64,000 nt of DNA from Bog-159 sp963785255 (lineage in GTDB: Bacteria; Acidobacteriota; Terriglobia; Bryobacterales; Bryobacteraceae). Below the pieces are notes generated by a model. That model was given only the letters and a program-made list of their open reading frames with translations, was not told the DNA's origin and made no database searches. Position numbers and translations under genes: made by a program. Location: assembly GCA_963785255.1 (NCBI GenBank), contig CAWAUR010000014.1, positions 310,001 to 374,000 of the forward strand, read 5' to 3'. Of this stretch, positions 25,660 through 33,878 are shown one piece after another; position 1 is the stretch's first letter, and each line of letters starts with the position of its first letter.

Positions 25660-25683
25660 GGGGCAGACCTTCGGGTTTGCCCC
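25660..25683. terminator. Hairpin with a TTCG loop before pstS
   Basis: GGGGCAGACC, a TTCG loop, and GGTTTGCCCC form a 10-bp stem with one G-U pair. There is no U tract on the plus strand, so it may be a repeat hairpin rather than a true terminator. The same stem sequence is used at 36783-36816. Confidence 0.45.
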
Positions 25684-25694
25684 GCTTGTGATAA

Positions 25695-25715
25695 TTGAAA
25701 AGTAGCCTTGAAAAG
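25695..25715 (+). promoter_or_regulatory. Direct repeats before pstS
   Basis: TTGAAAAG occurs twice, 13 bases apart (25695-25702 and 25708-25715), just before the pstS start. The second copy contributes to the AAAAGGAG ribosome site. It is not a match to the E. coli Pho box, so a regulator-binding role is only a guess. Confidence 0.3.
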
Positions 25716-25726
25716 GAGTCTGAAAA

Positions 25727-26746
25727 ATGAAAAAGAGTAGTTTGTGGCTAGGCGCGTTGGGCGCCCTGGCTATCCTGTTGACGGTCGCCGAGGCGAAGGT
25801 GTTGATTACGGCGGCGGGCGCCACATTCCCGTATCCAATCTACAGCAAATGGTGTCAGGAGTTCGCCAAAGCTCATCCTGACGCGGAGATCAATTACCAG
25901 TCGATCGGGTCTGGCGGCGGCATCCGGCAGTTCACTGAAGGCACTGTGGATTTTGGCGCGTCGGACATGCCCATGACCGACGGGCAGATCGCCGCCATGA
26001 AGGTTCACCCGTTGCACTTTCCGTCGGTGCTGGGCGGGCTGGTGCCAACCTATAACATCCCCGGTGTCACACAGGAATTGAAGTTCACGCCCGAGGCCTT
26101 GGCGGGAATCTACCTGGGCAAAATCAAGAATTGGAACGATGCGGAGTTGCAGAAAGCGAATCCAGGCGTGAAACTGCCCAATCACGAAATCGTCGTGGTG
26201 CATCGGTCCGACGGCAGCGGCACCACCTTCGTGTGGACCGACTACCTGTCCAAGGTCAGTCCCGAATGGAAGTCCAAGGTGGGCGCAAACACATCGGTGG
26301 CCTGGCCCCTCGGTTTGGGGGGCAAGGGCAACGAGGGCGTGTCGGGCATTGTCAAACAGACCCCCAACTCCATCGGCTACGTGGAACTGATCTATGCTTT
26401 GCAGAACAAAATGGCATACGGTTTTGTCCGCAACGCCGCGGGCAGCTACCTCAAGGCGGATCTGGACAGCGTCACCGAGGCGGCGGCTGGGGCGGCCCAG
26501 AACATGCCCGCCGATTTTCGGGTTTCCATCACCAATGCTCCGGGAAAGAAAGCTTATCCCATCTCCTCATTCACCTGGTTGTTGATACCATCGAAGATCG
26601 ACGATCAGGCGAAGAAGAACGTGATCGTCACGTTCCTGCATTGGATACTAACCGACGGCCAGAAATACGCCGGGTCGCTGGGGTATGCTCCTTTACCTAA
26701 GGAAGTGGTCGTCAGGGAAGAGAAGCAGATTGCGCTGATCAAGTAA
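25727..26746 (+). CDS. pstS: Phosphate ABC transporter substrate-binding protein
   Basis: This 339-residue periplasmic protein binds phosphate for the PstCAB transporter. A signal peptide (1-23) is followed by I-T-A-A-G-A-T-F-P-Y-P-I-Y, Y-Q-S-I-G-S-G-G-G-I-R-Q-F, D-F-G-A-S-D-M-P, and V-V-H-R-S-D-G-S-G-T-T, which supply the phosphate ligands. AAAAGGAG precedes the ATG. It is the first gene of pstSCAB-phoU, three bases before pstC. Confidence 0.95.
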   Translation: MKKSSLWLGALGALAILLTVAEAKVLITAAGATFPYPIYSKWCQEFAKAHPDAEINYQSIGSGGGIRQFTEGTVDFGASDMPMTDGQIAAMKVHPLHFPSVLGGLVPTYNIPGVTQELKFTPEALAGIYLGKIKNWNDAELQKANPGVKLPNHEIVVVHRSDGSGTTFVWTDYLSKVSPEWKSKVGANTSVAWPLGLGGKGNEGVSGIVKQTPNSIGYVELIYALQNKMAYGFVRNAAGSYLKADLDSVTEAAAGAAQNMPADFRVSITNAPGKKAYPISSFTWLLIPSKIDDQAKKNVIVTFLHWILTDGQKYAGSLGYAPLPKEVVVREEKQIALIK

Positions 26747-26749
26747 ATT

Positions 26750-27727
26750 ATGGCATCCTCCGCGGCAGTAGGCGCGCCGGCTCCGGAAGGCGTGCGGGCG
26801 CTGCTTGGGCGCCTTCGTAGCGGTGACGAGGTGGCGCGCCTGGTGACGTTGGCGTTCGCATCGAGTATCCTGCTGGTGACCGTGGGGCTGGTCTACGAAC
26901 TGTGGGTCACGTCCGCTTTGGCGCGGCACAAGTTCGGCTTCGGCTTTCTCACGTCGTCGCTATGGAACCCGGTGAGCGGTCAGTTCGGCGCGCTGCCTTT
27001 TATTTATGGTACCGTGATCACGTCGCTCATCGCCCTGTTGATCGCCGTGCCGCTGGGAGTGGGAGCCGCCATTTTTCTAGCGGAACTGGCTCCGCCGCGC
27101 ATTTCGAGTGCGTTCACATTTTTCATTGAACTGCTGGCGGCGGTGCCCAGCGTGATCTATGGTTTGCTGGCCATGTTCGCGCTGGTGCCCCTGATGCGCG
27201 ATTATGTGGACCCCTTTTTGAAAAAGACGCTCGGCTGGTTGCCGCTCTTCTCGGGACCCATTTTCGGTTATGGGTATCTGACGGCGGGCGTGATCCTGGC
27301 CATCATGACCTTGCCGTTCATCATTTCCATTTCGCGCGAGGCGCTGCTGGAGGTGCCTACCGAACAGCGGGAGGCCGCCCTGGCGCTGGGCGCGACGCGC
27401 TGGGAATCCACCTGGCAGGCGGTGGTGCCCTACGCGCGCCTGGGAATTTTCGGCTCGATTTTTCTGGCACTGGCGCGAGCGCTGGGCGAGACCATGGCGG
27501 TCACCATGGTGATTGGCAACGACCCCGCGGTCCACGCATCGTTGTTCTCGCCCGGATACGCGATTGCCGCAGTCCTGGCAAACGAGTTTACCGAAGCGAC
27601 CGGCGATCTATACTTGCAGGCGCTGATCGGGCTTGGCTTGGTGCTTTTCCTGCTGACGATCGTGATCAACGCCTTGGCGCGCTTGCTGATCCTCGCTACC
27701 ACGCGCCGCGGGAGCGCCCAATCATGA
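26750..27727 (+). CDS. pstC: Phosphate ABC transporter permease PstC
   Basis: The 325-residue inner membrane permease has six or so helices and the usual loop E-A-L-L-E-V-P-T-E-Q-R-E-A-A-L-A-L-G-A-T that contacts PstB. Y-G-L-L-A-M-F-A-L-V-P and G-E-T-M-A-V-T-M-V-I-G-N are typical PstC. It overlaps pstA by four bases. Confidence 0.95.
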   Translation: MASSAAVGAPAPEGVRALLGRLRSGDEVARLVTLAFASSILLVTVGLVYELWVTSALARHKFGFGFLTSSLWNPVSGQFGALPFIYGTVITSLIALLIAVPLGVGAAIFLAELAPPRISSAFTFFIELLAAVPSVIYGLLAMFALVPLMRDYVDPFLKKTLGWLPLFSGPIFGYGYLTAGVILAIMTLPFIISISREALLEVPTEQREAALALGATRWESTWQAVVPYARLGIFGSIFLALARALGETMAVTMVIGNDPAVHASLFSPGYAIAAVLANEFTEATGDLYLQALIGLGLVLFLLTIVINALARLLILATTRRGSAQS

Positions 27728-28569
27728 CATTCCGAAACCGCTGGCGGAAGACCCTGAGCTACATGATGCTGAGCCTCACCGGCGTTTGTGCGGTCGTCGC
27801 GGTTTCCGCCCTTTTTCTGATCCTGGGCGCCTTGATCTACAATGGGTGGCAATCGGTAGATTGGAACTTTTTCACGAAACTGCCGAAACCGCCCGGCGAG
27901 GCCGGCGGTGGTATGGCCAATGCGATGGTAGGCAGCCTGGAGATCGTTCTCATGGCCACCATCATGGGCCTTCCGGTGGGCTTTATGGCGGGAATCTACC
28001 TCTCGGAATTCGGCGGCAAGATCTTCGCCTTCCTGATCCGTTATATGGCCGATCTGCTGAACGGAGTGCCCTCCATCGTGATCGGCATTTTCGTTTGGAC
28101 GGTGGTGGTGACACGGTTCCATTTCTCCGCCATTGCCGGAGCCATAGCGCTGGCCCTTATCCTGATTCCTATTACCGCCCGCAGCACCGAGCAGTTCATG
28201 AGCACCGTGCCGCAAACCTTGCGCGAAGGCGCTCTGGCGCTCGGCGCCAGCAAATGGAAGACCATTGCCACGGTGGTGGTGCCCGCCGCCTACCGTGGAA
28301 TCGCCACGGGGATGATTTTAGGGGTGGCACGTATATCCGGCGAGACCGCGCCACTGATGTTCACGAGCCTGAACAATGAGTTCTGGAGCAGCAGCGTGAC
28401 CCAGCCAACGGCCTCGCTTCCCTACATAATCTTCCTGCGCGCCACTTCTGCCTACGACGATTGGCACCGCCAGGCCTGGGCTGCCGGCTTAGTCTTGCTG
28501 GTCGGTGTGCTATTCGCCAATATCGCTGCCCGCATGATTCTGTCGCGGGGAATTGCAGTTCAAAAATGA
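27724..28569 (+). CDS. pstA: Phosphate ABC transporter permease PstA
   Basis: The 281-residue second permease carries L-N-G-V-P-S-I-V-I-G-I-F, the ATPase-contact loop T-L-R-E-G-A-L-A-L-G-A-S-K-W, and G-E-T-A-P-L-M-F-T. It pairs with PstC to form the channel and overlaps pstC and pstB by four bases each. Confidence 0.95.
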   Translation: MTFRNRWRKTLSYMMLSLTGVCAVVAVSALFLILGALIYNGWQSVDWNFFTKLPKPPGEAGGGMANAMVGSLEIVLMATIMGLPVGFMAGIYLSEFGGKIFAFLIRYMADLLNGVPSIVIGIFVWTVVVTRFHFSAIAGAIALALILIPITARSTEQFMSTVPQTLREGALALGASKWKTIATVVVPAAYRGIATGMILGVARISGETAPLMFTSLNNEFWSSSVTQPTASLPYIIFLRATSAYDDWHRQAWAAGLVLLVGVLFANIAARMILSRGIAVQK

Positions 28570-29387
28570 GCCCAAACAAGCCTCCCACCATGAGCACCGC
28601 TAATCTACCTTCTGGCAGCCCGCCCGCCGGCAAGCCGGTGGACCGGCAAGGCAAGCTCAAGGCTGTCAATCTCAACTTCTATTACGGCGCTTATCAGGCC
28701 CTGCACAATATCACGCTGGATGTGCCGGCCAACAAGATTACGGCGCTGATCGGCCCCTCCGGCTGCGGGAAGTCCACCTTCCTGCGCACGCTGAACCGCA
28801 TCAGCGAGACCATCCGCAATACGCGCGTGGAAGGCCAGGTTCTGCTCGACGATGAGGATGTGCTGCAGGTGGATGTGACCGCGCTGCGCAGGCGGGTGGG
28901 TATGGTTTTCCAGAAATCCAACCCGTTCCCTAAATCGATCTTCGATAATGTGGCCTACGGTTTGAAAGTCAATGGATTTCGCGGGTCGCTGAAGGATGCG
29001 GTGGAGAATAGCTTAAAGCGCGCCGCACTATTCGAGGAGGTGAAGGATAAGTTGCATAAGTCGGCCTATGCGCTCTCGGGCGGCCAGCAACAGCGGCTGT
29101 GTATCGCGCGCGCACTGGCGGTGGATCCCGAGGTCCTGCTGCTCGACGAACCTTGCTCCGCTCTCGATCCCATCGCCACCGCCAAGATCGAAGACCTGTT
29201 GTTCACACTGAAGGATCAATGCACCATCGTCATCGTGACTCACAACATGCAACAAGCGGCGCGCGTGGCGGACCGCACCGGTTTCTTCCTGTTGGGAAAA
29301 CTCATCGAGTACAATACAACTGAGATTATTTTTAAAAATCCCGTCAAGCAGGAAACCGAAGATTATATTACGGGCAGATTCGGGTAG
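28566..29387 (+). CDS. pstB: Phosphate ABC transporter ATP-binding protein
   Basis: PstB powers the transporter. The ATG at 28566 overlaps pstA by four bases and gives 273 residues; a longer in-frame extension lies inside pstA and is rejected. Walker A is G-P-S-G-C-G-K-S-T, followed by R-T-L-N-R-I-S-E; the signature is L-S-G-G-Q-Q-Q-R-L and Walker B L-L-L-D-E-P-C-S-A-L-D-P. The first 30 residues (S/T/P-rich) exceed the usual length. Confidence 0.95.
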   Translation: MSPNKPPTMSTANLPSGSPPAGKPVDRQGKLKAVNLNFYYGAYQALHNITLDVPANKITALIGPSGCGKSTFLRTLNRISETIRNTRVEGQVLLDDEDVLQVDVTALRRRVGMVFQKSNPFPKSIFDNVAYGLKVNGFRGSLKDAVENSLKRAALFEEVKDKLHKSAYALSGGQQQRLCIARALAVDPEVLLLDEPCSALDPIATAKIEDLLFTLKDQCTIVIVTHNMQQAARVADRTGFFLLGKLIEYNTTEIIFKNPVKQETEDYITGRFG

Positions 29388-29418
29388 GACGGACCCGGAA
29401 AGAATCAGGAGGGTGAAT

Positions 29419-30087
29419 TTGCGACAATTTTCCGTTGAGCTCGATGAGCTGCATGAAAAGGTTCTCCAAATGGGCGGATATGTGGAATCCGCTATTCATC
29501 GCAGTATTCGGGCATTGGTGGATCGCGACGCGGAGCTGGCGCGCCAGGTGCTGCGCGATGAAGCGCGCATCAACCTTATGGAGATCGAAATCGATAATCT
29601 GACGACGCGCCTCTTCGCGCTGCGCCAGCCCATGGCCAAAGACCTGCGCTTCCTCACGGCGGCCATGAAGATCAATACCGACCTGGAACGTATGGGCGAT
29701 CTGGCGGTGAACATCGCGCAGCGGGCGATTTCGCTGGTGGCGCAAAGTCCGGTGAAGCCGCTGATCGATATTCCGCGCATGGCGCAATTGGTGGAATCCA
29801 TGCTGCTGCGCACGCTCGATGCGTTTGTAAAGAGTGACGCCGACGAGGCCACCAGCGTCTTGATGGCCGACGACGAGGTGGACGCCTTGCGGGATTCCGT
29901 GTACCAGGAACTGGTGGCTTACATGCAAAGCGACCCCACCACGGTGCCCGCGGCAGTGGATTTGATGTTCGTCGCCCGGAACCTGGAACGTATCGCCGAT
30001 CATGCCACCAATATCGCCGAAGATGTGGTCTTCCTGGTGAAGGGAGTGGATGTGCGGCATCACGCGATTGAGGCCAAGGACGCGTAA
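29419..30087 (+). CDS. phoU: Phosphate signalling regulator PhoU
   Basis: PhoU couples the transporter to phosphate signalling. The helical protein has two three-helix repeats with the metal-binding-type E-x3-D patterns (D-E-A-R-I-N-L-M-E-I-E-I-D, M-K-I-N-T-D-L-E-R-M-G-D-L-A, then R-N-L-E-R-I-A-D-H-A-T-N-I-A-E-D). Two starts are possible: GTG at 29413, which touches the AGGAGG at 29407-29412, and TTG at 29419, six bases after it. Normal spacing favours TTG, giving 222 residues. No phoR/phoB is in the window. Confidence 0.92.
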   Translation: MRQFSVELDELHEKVLQMGGYVESAIHRSIRALVDRDAELARQVLRDEARINLMEIEIDNLTTRLFALRQPMAKDLRFLTAAMKINTDLERMGDLAVNIAQRAISLVAQSPVKPLIDIPRMAQLVESMLLRTLDAFVKSDADEATSVLMADDEVDALRDSVYQELVAYMQSDPTTVPAAVDLMFVARNLERIADHATNIAEDVVFLVKGVDVRHHAIEAKDA

Positions 30088-30271
30088 TTTCTGCCCGGCG
30101 GGCCGTGTAAAGGATACCAGACGTCCTAGAACGCAGCCGTTAAGTCTTTTTAATTCTTTCACGGCGGAACTGGCCCTCCTCTTGCACTTTGATATAGCAG
30201 TTGAAGTGGCGCGAACCGGCGGCAACGGGACAGTTTCGAAAGAACAGCTCCCGTACCGCCGGTCAATATTT

Positions 30272-30496
30272 TCAGGCCGGCTCTTCGACCGCGATCGGAA
30301 TGCCGGCGCGGGTGAACGCCGCTTGCACTTCGGCAGGCCGCAGCCGCGTAGCATCGTACTCCACCGTGAGCCGGTTGGCGGCTGGCGCCAGACTGATCTT
30401 CTGAATCCCGTAAATCGAATAGATCTCCGCGATGCGATTCATTGAATCGTCGTCGAGTGCTGTGCGCAATGGGAAATCGATTTGGACCTTGGTCAT
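30272..30496 (-). CDS. Small ferredoxin-fold protein resembling heavy-metal-associated domains
   Basis: The 74 residues (V-Q-I-D-F-P at the start, I-Y-S-I-Y-G-I-Q-K-I-S-L, R-L-T-V-E-Y-D, L-R-P-A-E-V-Q-A-A-F-T-R-A-G) follow the beta-alpha-beta-beta-alpha-beta pattern of HMA domains. The C-x-x-C metal site is absent, so copper binding is unlikely. It precedes the TauE-like gene on the same strand. No function can be assigned. Confidence 0.5.
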   Translation of the reverse strand: MTKVQIDFPLRTALDDDSMNRIAEIYSIYGIQKISLAPAANRLTVEYDATRLRPAEVQAAFTRAGIPIAVEEPA

Positions 30497-30551
30497 CTCG
30501 AAACCAGCATAGCGCGTCAGCTAACCGCGCCGCGCACGTCAGTAAGCGGGA

Positions 30552-30914
30552 TCACTTGCTGCTGAGCAGCATGCGCGCGGCTACCACGACTAGAAACACC
30601 GCGTAGATCCGGCGGATGGCCACGGGCGGCAGCGACAAAATGATGCGTGCGCCAAAGAAGGAACCCGCGAACAAGCCCGCCGCGATGATCAGCGCGTATT
30701 TCATATTGACATGGCCATTGCGGTAATATTCCATCGCCCCCAGGAGCCCGACCGGCGGAATCAGCGCGGCCAGCGATGTTCCGATCGAATCCACTTCGCC
30801 CAACTTCATGAAATACAGCAGGGCGGGAACGATCACCAATCCGCCGCCAATGCCGAACATCCCGGCTAGGACGCCGGCCGCCAAACCGATCGCGATCAGT
30901 GGTACGTATGCCAT
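30552..30914 (-). CDS. TauE/SafE-family membrane protein (half-size)
   Basis: The 120-residue protein has three to four transmembrane helices and the family signature G-L-A-A-G-V-L-A-G-M-F-G-I-G-G-G-L-V-I-V-P. TauE/SafE permeases export sulfonates or similar anions and are normally about 250 residues, with two such halves; this is one half, so it may act as a dimer. Start ATG at 30914. Confidence 0.8.
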   Translation of the reverse strand: MAYVPLIAIGLAAGVLAGMFGIGGGLVIVPALLYFMKLGEVDSIGTSLAALIPPVGLLGAMEYYRNGHVNMKYALIIAAGLFAGSFFGARIILSLPPVAIRRIYAVFLVVVAARMLLSSK

Positions 30915-30975
30915 GCTTTCGAGAGTCTAGCATGGCGGCGAGCGGCGCTGAACGCTGCCGCTTAAAATAGAAAGA

Positions 30976-32160
30976 ATGGACCCAAGTTCGGAAGAGTTTT
31001 ACAGGATTCAGAAGCTGCCGCCATATGTCTTCGCCGTGATCAATGAGATGCGGGCACGGGCGCGCTCCGCGCAGCAGGATGTCATCGATCTGGGGATGGG
31101 AAATCCGGATGGCGCCACGCCGCGCGTGGTGGTGAGCAAGATGGTGGAAGCCGCGCGTAATGCGCGCAACCATCGCTATTCGGCTTCGCGCGGCATCCCC
31201 CGCTTACGGGAGGAAATCGCGCGCCGTTACCAGACCAATTACGGCGTCGAACTGGACCCCGATGCGGAAGCTATCGTCACCATCGGCGCCAAGGATGCGC
31301 TGGCGCATCTGCTCTTCGCGGTGGTGGGGCCGGGCGACGCGGTGGTCTCGCCGAATCCGGCGTATCCGATTCACCAGTACGGCGTCATCATGGCGGAAGG
31401 CCACGCCTGTCTGCTTCCCATGCCCAGCCCCGCGGAGTTTCTGAACCGGCTGGAAGACCTGTACGCTACTTCGACGCGCAAACCGAAGCTGCTGCTGATT
31501 TCGTTTCCGCATAATCCGACCACCACCTGCGTGGAATTGGATTTCTTCCGCGAGATCGTGGACCTGGCCAGGCGCCACGGCACGCTGGTGGTCCACGATT
31601 TTGCCTACGCCGATCTGGGCTTCGATGGCTATAAGCCGCCCAGCATTTTGCAGGTGGAAGGCGCGAAAGAAGTGGCCGTGGAGATCTTCTCCATGTCGAA
31701 GAGTTACAACATGGCGGGGTGGCGCGTGGGTTACTGCCTGGGCAACCGGCGCATGATCGCGGCCTTGGCGCGCATCAAGAGCTATCTGGATTACGGCGTG
31801 TTTCAGCCCATCCAGATTGCGTCCATCATCGCGTTGCGCGAGTGCGAAGAGGAGACCCGCAAGATCTGTGCGGTTTACCAGAAGCGCCGCGATGTGCTGG
31901 TGAGCGGATTGGCGCGCGCCGGCTGGCCGGTGGAGAAGCCGCGCGGCTCCATGTTCGTGTGGGCGCCGGTTCCGGAACGTTACCGCGCGGAGGGATCGCT
32001 GGAGTTTGCGAAGCGGCTGATGGAGAAGGCGCTGGTGGCCGTCTCGCCGGGCATCGGATTCGGGCCATTGGGCGAGGGCTACGTGCGTTTCGCGCTGGTG
32101 GAGAACGAACATCGCATCCGGCAGGCCACGCGATCCATTGGGAAATTTTTGAAGGAGTGA
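30976..32160 (+). CDS. alaC: AlaC-like class I aminotransferase
   Basis: This 394-residue PLP enzyme has the AlaC/diaminopimelate-aminotransferase pattern: D-L-G-M-G-N-P-D, Y-S-A-S-R-G-I-P-R-L-R-E-E-I, N-P-A-Y-P-I-H, F-P-H-N-P-T-T-T, and S-M-S-K-S-Y-N-M-A-G-W-R-V-G-Y with the PLP lysine. The C-terminal F-A-L-V-E-N arginine site is present. Best reading is glutamate-pyruvate transaminase making alanine; other 2-oxoacids are possible. Confidence 0.85.
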   Translation: MDPSSEEFYRIQKLPPYVFAVINEMRARARSAQQDVIDLGMGNPDGATPRVVVSKMVEAARNARNHRYSASRGIPRLREEIARRYQTNYGVELDPDAEAIVTIGAKDALAHLLFAVVGPGDAVVSPNPAYPIHQYGVIMAEGHACLLPMPSPAEFLNRLEDLYATSTRKPKLLLISFPHNPTTTCVELDFFREIVDLARRHGTLVVHDFAYADLGFDGYKPPSILQVEGAKEVAVEIFSMSKSYNMAGWRVGYCLGNRRMIAALARIKSYLDYGVFQPIQIASIIALRECEEETRKICAVYQKRRDVLVSGLARAGWPVEKPRGSMFVWAPVPERYRAEGSLEFAKRLMEKALVAVSPGIGFGPLGEGYVRFALVENEHRIRQATRSIGKFLKE

Positions 32161-32548
32161 GCGGGTTGCCACTCGTTCGACCGTCGTGGAACAGGTCGCG
32201 CGAGTTCGCTGAGGCCTGCGACCAAGCGGTCCTTCGCCCGCAGCTGGCTTTCAGTCGGCTCTGGCTGCCTAAAAGGCGGCTGCGGCTAAGATTGGCGCGC
32301 CCTCCAAAACCAAACTGGCCCACATCTCGCTGGCGGCGCTGGTCTTGGCTACCTTCCGGAATTGAAGTCGTGGGGCAGGCTCGCAACCCCAAAATAAAAG
32401 CGGGCGCTATTGGGTGAAAGGGGTGAGTGCGCCCGCTTATCGTAACGGGGATTTGCCAAGAAGACGACGCCGTTACAGGCGGGGTTACAGGTAAATACCC
32501 GAAATGTAAGATTACGCACATTGCCCACGAGATACAATCGAAAAAGGC
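32161..32548. other. Intergenic stretch with repeat pieces, no gene seen
   Basis: No convincing coding region is present. At 32370-32388 is a short piece of the GTGGGGCAGGCTCGC repeat family. At 32398-32438 AAGCGGGCGC and GCGCCCGCTT form a 10-bp stem around a 21-base loop. Confidence 0.6.
32398..32438. repeat. Long-loop hairpin downstream of alaC
   Basis: AAGCGGGCGC (32398-32407) and GCGCCCGCTT (32429-32438) are perfect inverted repeats. It may stop transcription of alaC, although a U run is lacking. Confidence 0.45.
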
Positions 32549-33424
32549 ATGCGTGGTCGGTTCATTTTGGGAGCAACAGCCCTTTTTCTGGCACATTCTG
32601 CCGGCGCGCAGGTTGAAACCCCGACGCCGCCGCAACCACCGGAAATCCCGGCCCTGCAGAATACCGGCAAGCCGATGGCGGTCGATTACCATTGCGGTGA
32701 GGACGACATTCGGGCGGCGGGTTTGAGTTGCACGATCGACGACCCCTGCCCGGTCTTTCTGGAATTAGACGCCGTCGAGACCGTCGGGAATCGCATTTTC
32801 GTAGCCGGTAATATTCATTCGTCTTCGACGACGTTCGCTTCCGTGCTGCTTTCGAGCGACGATGCCGGCCAGACCTGGCGGGAGCCGCACGAGCGCATTC
32901 ACCTGGCGGGTCTGGACCGCATCCAGTTCATCGATTACCAGAACGGCTGGGCCGCCGGCGAGGTGCAGCACCCGCTGCCGCGCGATCCCTTTCTGCTGGC
33001 TACCACGGATGGCGGCAAGACCTGGGAGGCAAAGCCGATCTTTGCCGATCCGCAATTCGGCGCGGTGCTGCAGTTCTGGTTCACCTCGCGTACGAACGGG
33101 AACCTGGTGATCGATCGCGGACGCAACGGCGAATCCGGCCGCTACGAATTGTACGAGACGTCCAATGCCGGCGACACCTGGCGGCTCCATCAGACCAGCG
33201 AGCGGCCGATCGATCTGGCCCACGCCAGTTCGAATACGGACTGGCGGCTGCGCGCGGATCGCGCCAGCAAGTCGTACCGCATCGAGCGGCGGACCGCCGG
33301 CGCATGGAAAACCGTTGCCGCGTTTTCCATTTCCGCTGGGTCGTGCAAGCCGCCGGAACCGTTACCGGCGCCGCCAGAAAGTGGCGCGGCCGGCGTCGGC
33401 TCTTACGAATTCTTAAAAAATTAG
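32549..33424 (+). CDS. Secreted BNR/YCF48-like propeller protein
   Basis: The 291-residue protein has a signal peptide (1-20, ending S-A-G-A-Q) and Asp-box or BNR-like blades: L-S-S-D-D-A-G-Q-T-W, A-T-T-D-G-G-K-T-W, E-T-S-N-A-G-D-T-W, with N-G-W-A-A-G-E between. These repeats occur in sialidases and photosystem assembly factors; no catalytic residues can be assigned. A C-x8-C-x4-C group near residues 50-70 may form disulfides. It is followed closely by the blaI promoter. Confidence 0.7.
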   Translation: MRGRFILGATALFLAHSAGAQVETPTPPQPPEIPALQNTGKPMAVDYHCGEDDIRAAGLSCTIDDPCPVFLELDAVETVGNRIFVAGNIHSSSTTFASVLLSSDDAGQTWREPHERIHLAGLDRIQFIDYQNGWAAGEVQHPLPRDPFLLATTDGGKTWEAKPIFADPQFGAVLQFWFTSRTNGNLVIDRGRNGESGRYELYETSNAGDTWRLHQTSERPIDLAHASSNTDWRLRADRASKSYRIERRTAGAWKTVAAFSISAGSCKPPEPLPAPPESGAAGVGSYEFLKN

Positions 33425-33457
33425 TTGACAGCTTACCCCCGCTCAGTGTAAAACTGA
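33425..33457 (+). promoter_or_regulatory. Promoter with overlapping operator for the blaI operon
   Basis: A perfect -35 TTGACA (33425-33430) and TAAAAC (33449-33454) are 18 bases apart. TCAGT-GTAAA-ACTGA (33443-33457), an inverted repeat, covers the -10 box. BlaI/MecI repressors bind dyads around TGTA/TACA-like centres in their own promoters, so autorepression is likely. A second dyad (CTTAA-TTCT-TTAAG) lies just before the start codon. Confidence 0.5.
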
Positions 33458-33494
33458 ATTAGAGCAATTCTTAATTCTTTAAGAGAAATCGCCG

Positions 33495-33878
33495 ATGGCA
33501 CGGAAACAGTCACCCACACTCACCGAAGCCGAACTCCCGATCATGGATATCCTCTGGCAGAAGGGTCATGCCGTGGTTACCGACGTGGTCGCCGGCCTCG
33601 ACAACTCCGATGTGGCCTATAATACAGTCCTCACCACCCTCCGTATCCTGGAACGCAAGGGATATGTTCGCCATACCAAAGAAGGCCGCGCGTTCGTCTA
33701 TCATCCTGTAGTGGAACGTGGCGAGGCTAGCCGCAAGGCGGTTCGCAACCTGGTGAAACGCTTCTTCCAGGATTCACCTGAGCTGCTCATTCTAAACGTC
33801 TTAGAGGACGAGCACTTGGACGAAAGCGAGCTGTTCCGGCTGAAACGGCTGATCGCGGGTGAAGGGGGTGTGGAGTGA
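33495..33878 (+). CDS. blaI: BlaI/MecI-family transcriptional repressor
   Basis: This 127-residue winged-helix protein has the BlaI pattern: L-T-E-A-E-L-P-I-M-D-I-L-W, V-A-Y-N-T-V-L-T-T-L-R-I-L-E-R-K-G-Y-V in the recognition region and wing, and R-A-F-V-Y-H-P-V-V. The C-terminal half would carry the dimer helices. It overlaps the M56 protease gene by four bases (GTGA), the usual repressor-sensor pair. The true target may be envelope stress rather than beta-lactams, because no beta-lactamase is present. Confidence 0.88.
   Translation: MARKQSPTLTEAELPIMDILWQKGHAVVTDVVAGLDNSDVAYNTVLTTLRILERKGYVRHTKEGRAFVYHPVVERGEASRKAVRNLVKRFFQDSPELLILNVLEDEHLDESELFRLKRLIAGEGGVE

Noticed and set aside
29368..32172. 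Long minus-strand frames over phoU and alaC (29368-30354, 31204-32172)
   Set aside because: Both are exact shadows of genes with strong family motifs.
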